In this document: piece by piece, positions 48,961-64,000 of the stretch
How positions within the stretch are numbered: the stretch's first letter is position 1
Layout of the letters: the number at the start of each line of letters is the position of its first letter
DNA from: Amorphochlora amoebiformis
Taxonomy: Eukaryota > Cercozoa > Chlorarachniophyceae
Direction of reading: 5' to 3'
NCBI GenBank assembly: GCA_054601695.1
Contig: BAAHQB010000039.1
Location: 372,001-436,000 of the forward strand
DNA: 64,000 bases
Translations under genes and position numbers: made by a program
Notes under the pieces: model-generated
The model's database searches: none
What the model was told of the DNA's origin: nothing
The model's input: only the letters and a program-made list of their open reading frames with translations

Positions 48961-49325
48961 CATATGTATGTGTATATTAATATATATGTCTGTGTACACA
49001 TATTTGGGTACATGATGGTGTTTGTAATTTTTTAACGTGAGCACGTGAATATGTGAGTAAATAGGTTAACGTAGTAAACACCTTTTGTGGCCAGGTTAGG
49101 GCGGATCTGTTGTCCGTCAAGAATGGCTTCCTTCGAGTCATCCGAACCGGACTGGTTCTGGCGAATTGTTATCAAAGAATATCAGATGATTATGATGTGT
49201 TCTTGTTGTATAAAATATACGAGTATACATAAAATAATATATTTTACGTTAGAATTATCGTCGATTGTGTGGTTTTCGTTAGCATTAGCGTTCTCGTCCA
49301 GAAGCTTAGGTCCCTAATTTATTAT

Positions 49326-49360
<35 letters not shown>

Positions 49361-49612
49361 CGTGTATACATATATAGATTTAAGAACATCGAGAGTAAGA
49401 GCTCCGCGTACCTTCATTTGGGTTCCATTCGACCGGTTTGACCGCTGAATATATTAGGACTAGTATTAGGAACGTATCCATTCTAAATATACTTCTAAAA
49501 GACCCAAACTACCACTCAAGAGATTAGAAGACAGAGATCTGATTCTTTCGCACATGTTCAAATAATTCATTCATGCATATACATATGTATATTTATATAT
49601 GTGCACACACAT

Positions 49613-49658
<46 letters not shown>

Positions 49659-50323
49659 GCGTGTGTGTATATATATTATATGTGTATATAGACATATATT
49701 ATATATATGGAAGACAGCAAATAAAACAAACACATGATGGTGATTTGTGCAAGACAAACAGAAAGATGGTGCTCTACCTTTCGGAGTGTAGATTCGTAAA
49801 GGCTTAGGATGTGGAGAAGGATGGGAATATCCCTGCCGTTGTATACATATTTTTACATTTTTTGCTGCAAAAAATTGAGGCTATCGAAGAGTTGCAAAAA
49901 TGCGTATTTATACATGTGTTCGTGCGAATATATCCTTTTCTACATAACTATTTACGTACATGTACAGCGCGAATGAGAGAGAGGAGAATATAGAGTCGCA
50001 AATAAAGGCTGAAGATGCATAGAAAGTATGACTGAGAGGGAAGAAAACCTGATAAGAAGGGACAAGAAAGCCCTCGCATCCATCTGGTCCTCTGATTTCT
50101 GATACTGTATCACAACCAAACACAAAACTTACTAAGCTATGCTAAAACACGAGACTGAGGTAGATGTTACATACACATAGATGTGTATATCTATAAATGT
50201 AAAGAAACAGTATATTTACATGCATATATACATTTATATATATATATATATACACTCATATTTATATGTTTACATATTATTTAGCTACATGTATACAAAA
50301 CACACGATGTATATGTAATATGT

Positions 50324-50384
<61 letters not shown>

Positions 50385-50582
50385 CCTTGGACTGTGTGGG
50401 GTCGGTAAGGCAATACTTCAGCTTGCGAGACACCGATAGAAACACCTCGTCTGTGTCAAGGGGAAGGGACTCCTCTCCGCAAAGGCTTAGCTCCACCTCC
50501 TAAGGGAGAAATATACTTATATTTTGGTACGAGTTAAGTGTATGTGGTTGGGAATGTAGGTATAATAACAATAATGTCAACA

Positions 50583-50646
<64 letters not shown>

Positions 50647-50909
50647 ATATATATAAATATATGTATGTTAGACATAGAAATACATTATATACATATTATA
50701 TTTAGTAAATATATTAGACGTATATATGTATATGAAAGTGAAAGAAGGAAGAGCGAGTAGGAGAATAGGTTACATTTCCAGAGATGAATACGACGAAACA
50801 CCAATATGCGCTCCACTTCCCCTGGAATATAATTACATGAATCTATATGCGCAAATAAATATATCACTGAAGGGTTGACTCATTTATGTAACATGCAAAT
50901 ATATTATAC

Positions 50910-50975
<66 letters not shown>

Positions 50976-51030
50976 TATGATATTATTTGAAGGAATTGTG
51001 TATGTGTATATATATATTTATATTATATAC

Positions 51031-51077
<47 letters not shown>

Positions 51078-51212
51078 TCACCTTGGAGGATACGTAGGCA
51101 TTACCGCACACCGCTACGTCTTCCAGCTGAGGCTGGGGAACCTAAATACAACCATACATGAACATATATACAAATATGTTATTTACACATTTTGTGGACC
51201 TTTGAGGAGAAT

Positions 51213-51245
<33 letters not shown>

Positions 51246-51384
51246 CATATATATGTGTGTTGTGTGTGTATTTTGTACATACATTTAGCAACACATTTGC
51301 TTATTTAAATAAATCTGTATCTTTTACACATTAATATATATACACGTATATATACATATAAATATATATATATATATATATATA

Positions 51385-51421
<37 letters not shown>

Positions 51422-51736
51422 ATGTAATCAATACCAGAAGGGTGAGATTGATGTTGGGAAACTTGCTGGAACTTTTGTTCGGAGAGCACGAGATGACCTT
51501 GTTGGATCTCTTGCCAACCATTAGAGGGCCTTGAGTATCATATATTAAACACACTTAGACAATGCGCACTTTTTTGTACATATATAAATAAGTTTAGATT
51601 TATATTAAAACATTAGAGTCTTTTAGTACAGCTCTCATAATTTATGAATGTAAATCTGACATATCTATACAAATACATACATATTAATAAACTGCATGTA
51701 TATATAAATATATATAAATATATACATATACATATA

Positions 51737-51811
<75 letters not shown>

Positions 51812-52205
51812 TATGCATATATATTAATTACGTACCTTTCTGGATACTGATAGTCGGGTCAGCGAGATCTTTGACATCCTCGTAGTAGGTTTCCCGAATT
51901 GTGCGCAGCTCATCGGGGCTTGCGTTGAGAAACTCCAGAGAGTCTCCGAGAAAATCTGCAATTCATGAAAACCAGAAAATTATGACGGAACGAAAATCAG
52001 TAGATGTACATAAAATAAGGTTGCATATGTTGCGGGAGATGGCTATGAAAGTGTTGGGAAATACCCAGGCATTTTCGCATGGTCCCAACGAAATTAATTA
52101 TGTTATAGGTACCATACATAGATTTCTTTATCCATCTATTATATTATTTACATGTGAATATACATATATATATAATATATATATATATACATATTTTCAG
52201 TATAG

Positions 52206-52260
<55 letters not shown>

Positions 52261-52615
52261 AATGTATTTTAAACCTGTTCTTTTCTGGTCTTTCTTGAGG
52301 GGCCGCAGGCCCCCACTCATCAACTCGGCTAAGGCGTCTGATACGTATGTTTGCATATATTACACGAAAAGTAAACACATATAGAAACAAATACGTGCAT
52401 ATGCATATTAAATGCACGATATATGCATAGATTCTAATTGGAATAATTGCATAAACGTGACATATTTTGATTAGAGCAATCGCAGGAGAGGAGAGAGATT
52501 GAGAATGAAACAATTGGAAAAACCTGCGGCGATCTCGGCGTCCGCCTGCTCTTGACTGAGTTTGGGCTTTCTCATCCCTCTGTTCCGATCTGACTTCACG
52601 ATGTTATGCCCATGG
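48747..52615 (-). CDS. Unrecognised conserved-looking protein, 12 exons traced
   Basis: Twelve exons join in phase, about 289 residues: 52615-52524, 52337-52275, 51955-51836, 51529-51435, 51141-51082, 50821-50774, 50499-50386, 50098-50049, 49802-49778, 49444-49412, 49157-49082, 48841-48747 (TAA). Visible features in order: a basic start ([20 protein letters not shown]), an Ala/Glu-rich helix, an acidic helix ([19 protein letters not shown]), [37 protein letters not shown], an aromatic stretch [55 protein letters not shown] and a basic tail ([20 protein letters not shown]). I do not recognise the family. The 5' end is missing: the first traced exon needs two bases from an upstream exon. A candidate at 53293-53229 encodes a membrane-type segment (VAGLIIGSYLLI), but I could not link it by phase. 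The mature basic tail could be a nuclear or RNA-binding signal; this is a guess. Confidence 0.62.
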
Positions 52616-53871
52616 CTAAAGAAAACAAAAACAATCAGTAGAGGAAAACAAAATTAGCTAAGTGTCCCTCAAAGAGAAAAAGAGATGAAAATCTATTCTC
52701 TCTCCACATGGTATCCCCTGGCGCCAAAACGTGGCGAGAACTGGACGGTTTCAGGACATGTGCTCATACGCATGAACTGGGGGCCCGGTATGATTGTGTG
52801 AATACTCTTGGTTGGGTCCCTCAAAGAGCCAAGAGTCTAACGCAACCATGAGGCCTACCGACTCTCATCAGATTTCAACGTCATTCAGGAATGTACAACC
52901 AACAATTTGTCCACCGTCATAAATATCTCCCCGAAAACCCGATGCCGCCCCGTCATACACACCCCAAACCCAAACCGAGCGCCAGCTCTTTTTTTCTCGC
53001 GGGCGAGATCATTCTTCGCGCGAGCAGAAACATACAAGTTCGAAGACAATAAGGAAACATTGTATGCATGGTAGTGGAGAAAGAGCGTGCCCCAACTCTC
53101 GAAGGCCATTGTGCTTCGGAATATTCCGAGACAAGATCTCTTGGAGAACCTAAACCATCACCTAGCGTACCTCTTGGGACGAAAATGCCCCAGAAAGGGG
53201 TTATGCTCCTTGATTTCCACTTGCTTACGTTCGACAACCTATTGATCAGCAAGTATGAGCCGATGATGAGACCCGCAACCCGAAAATACAATACTTTGGG
53301 GGGGGTTTGAATGATTGTTCGAAGTAACCTCCATTCTTATCTTTCCCGTCTGCTGCTCCGGAGCTACCAAAAAAGATTCTGAAGGATGTTGGAGAAAGGT
53401 TCGGGGCAGGGGCGTGCTCGGGGAGAGAGAACAGCTGATGGTACGTAAAGAAATTGTTCCAGCTATCCCCGCCTTCCCAAGGGCTTCGGCGGCCACTGTG
53501 TCCGATGGATGTTAGCGGCGAGCCACGAGAAGTTGATTTAGGTGATATTTGCTGATTTTACCCAATCATCTGTCGAATTTCTTAATCCGTCACTACCCGA
53601 CCGAATTAATAGATTAAAATTGCGGTTAAATTCGTAATATTATTGGTTAATACTACCTAAATTAAGTGAGATTTCTCTTGACTACGGAGCCGAGAAAATA
53701 AGTAAAGCCTTGAGCCGGTAAATTAAAACACATATATTTTAGCATATTGACATATCGAGAAATCTACCCCCAAAGATATCCGATATCTTGGAATAACAAT
53801 TGGAATTAATTCGTTCCGCGACTGTGGCCGCGGACCCCCCCTTCACACCAACGTTTACCCACCGGTTCCAG
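52616..53871. other. 5' region of the unrecognised gene and divergent spacer to phosphoglycerate mutase
   Basis: Balanced composition with no AT arrays. It probably holds one or more missing 5' exons of the minus-strand gene (candidate 53293-53229) and the shared promoter region. An open minus-strand frame at 53496-53239 lacks an ATG and I do not treat it as a proven exon. Confidence 0.45.

Positions 53872-64000
<10,129 letters not shown>

Noticed and set aside
53239-53496. Minus-strand frame starting MAAEALGKAG that looks like a targeting peptide
   Set aside because: The first codon is GTG, an in-frame stop lies just upstream, and I could not splice it to the next gene in phase.

Overview
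This window is nuclear DNA from an intron-rich eukaryote. Every gene I could follow is split into small exons (about 25-140 nt, except first exons) by GT-AG introns. Almost every intron carries at least one long (AT)n array, so most apparent open frames are AT-repeat translations and not genes. Two genes (GET3-type ATPase and phosphoglycerate mutase) begin with a hydrophobic signal-like segment followed by a basic, Ser/Arg-rich stretch, and a third (MoaC) has a mitochondrial-type presequence. Two-part leaders of this kind fit an alga with a complex plastid, but that is inference. Degenerate interstitial TTAGGG/CCCTAA runs are scattered through the window. I cannot name the organism.

Layout. 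1-1052: probable 3' end of an unrecognised plus-strand gene. 1053-5940: low-complexity DNA (polypyrimidine, polypurine, G-rich, minisatellite and telomere-like blocks), then a CTAG-rich spacer. 5941-11421 (-): 15-exon secreted NHL-repeat beta-propeller protein. 11517-18777 (+): 15-exon GET3/ArsA-type ATPase. 18778-20059: CTAG- and ACGT-rich spacer with a tandem duplication. 20060-23509 (-): 7-exon MoaC (molybdopterin synthesis). 23690-42308 (+): about 42-exon VPS34 class III PI 3-kinase. 42309-44135: spacer. 44136 to about 48522 (-): six-finger C2H2 zinc-finger protein. 48747 to about 52615, perhaps 53.5 kb (-): unrecognised protein. 53872 to beyond the right edge (+): cofactor-dependent phosphoglycerate mutase. 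Apart from the tandem zinc-finger/unknown pair, neighbours alternate between divergent pairs with very short shared promoters (95 and 180 bp between start codons) and convergent pairs with long CTAG-rich spacers. The genes are housekeeping functions (tail-anchored protein targeting, molybdenum cofactor, endosomal lipid signalling, glycolysis) and do not form a pathway.

The most striking feature is recurrent duplication of exon edges. In at least six genes, fragments of an exon with its splice site are repeated inside the adjacent intron, each copy separated by an AT array. Upstream copies keep the 5' edge and acceptor; downstream copies keep the 3' edge and donor. The clearest cases are GET3 exon 11 (four pseudo-exons before the real one), VPS34 exon 31 (four) and phosphoglycerate mutase exon 8 (three before, four after), with one inverted copy near mutase exon 4. 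I know of no named system that matches this. A second novelty candidate is a dispersed repeat of roughly 150 bp with a telomere-like tail, present five or six times in both orientations, which in two places abuts an exon.

Exon boundaries were worked out by eye from reading frames, family conservation and phase bookkeeping; no transcript or database evidence was used.
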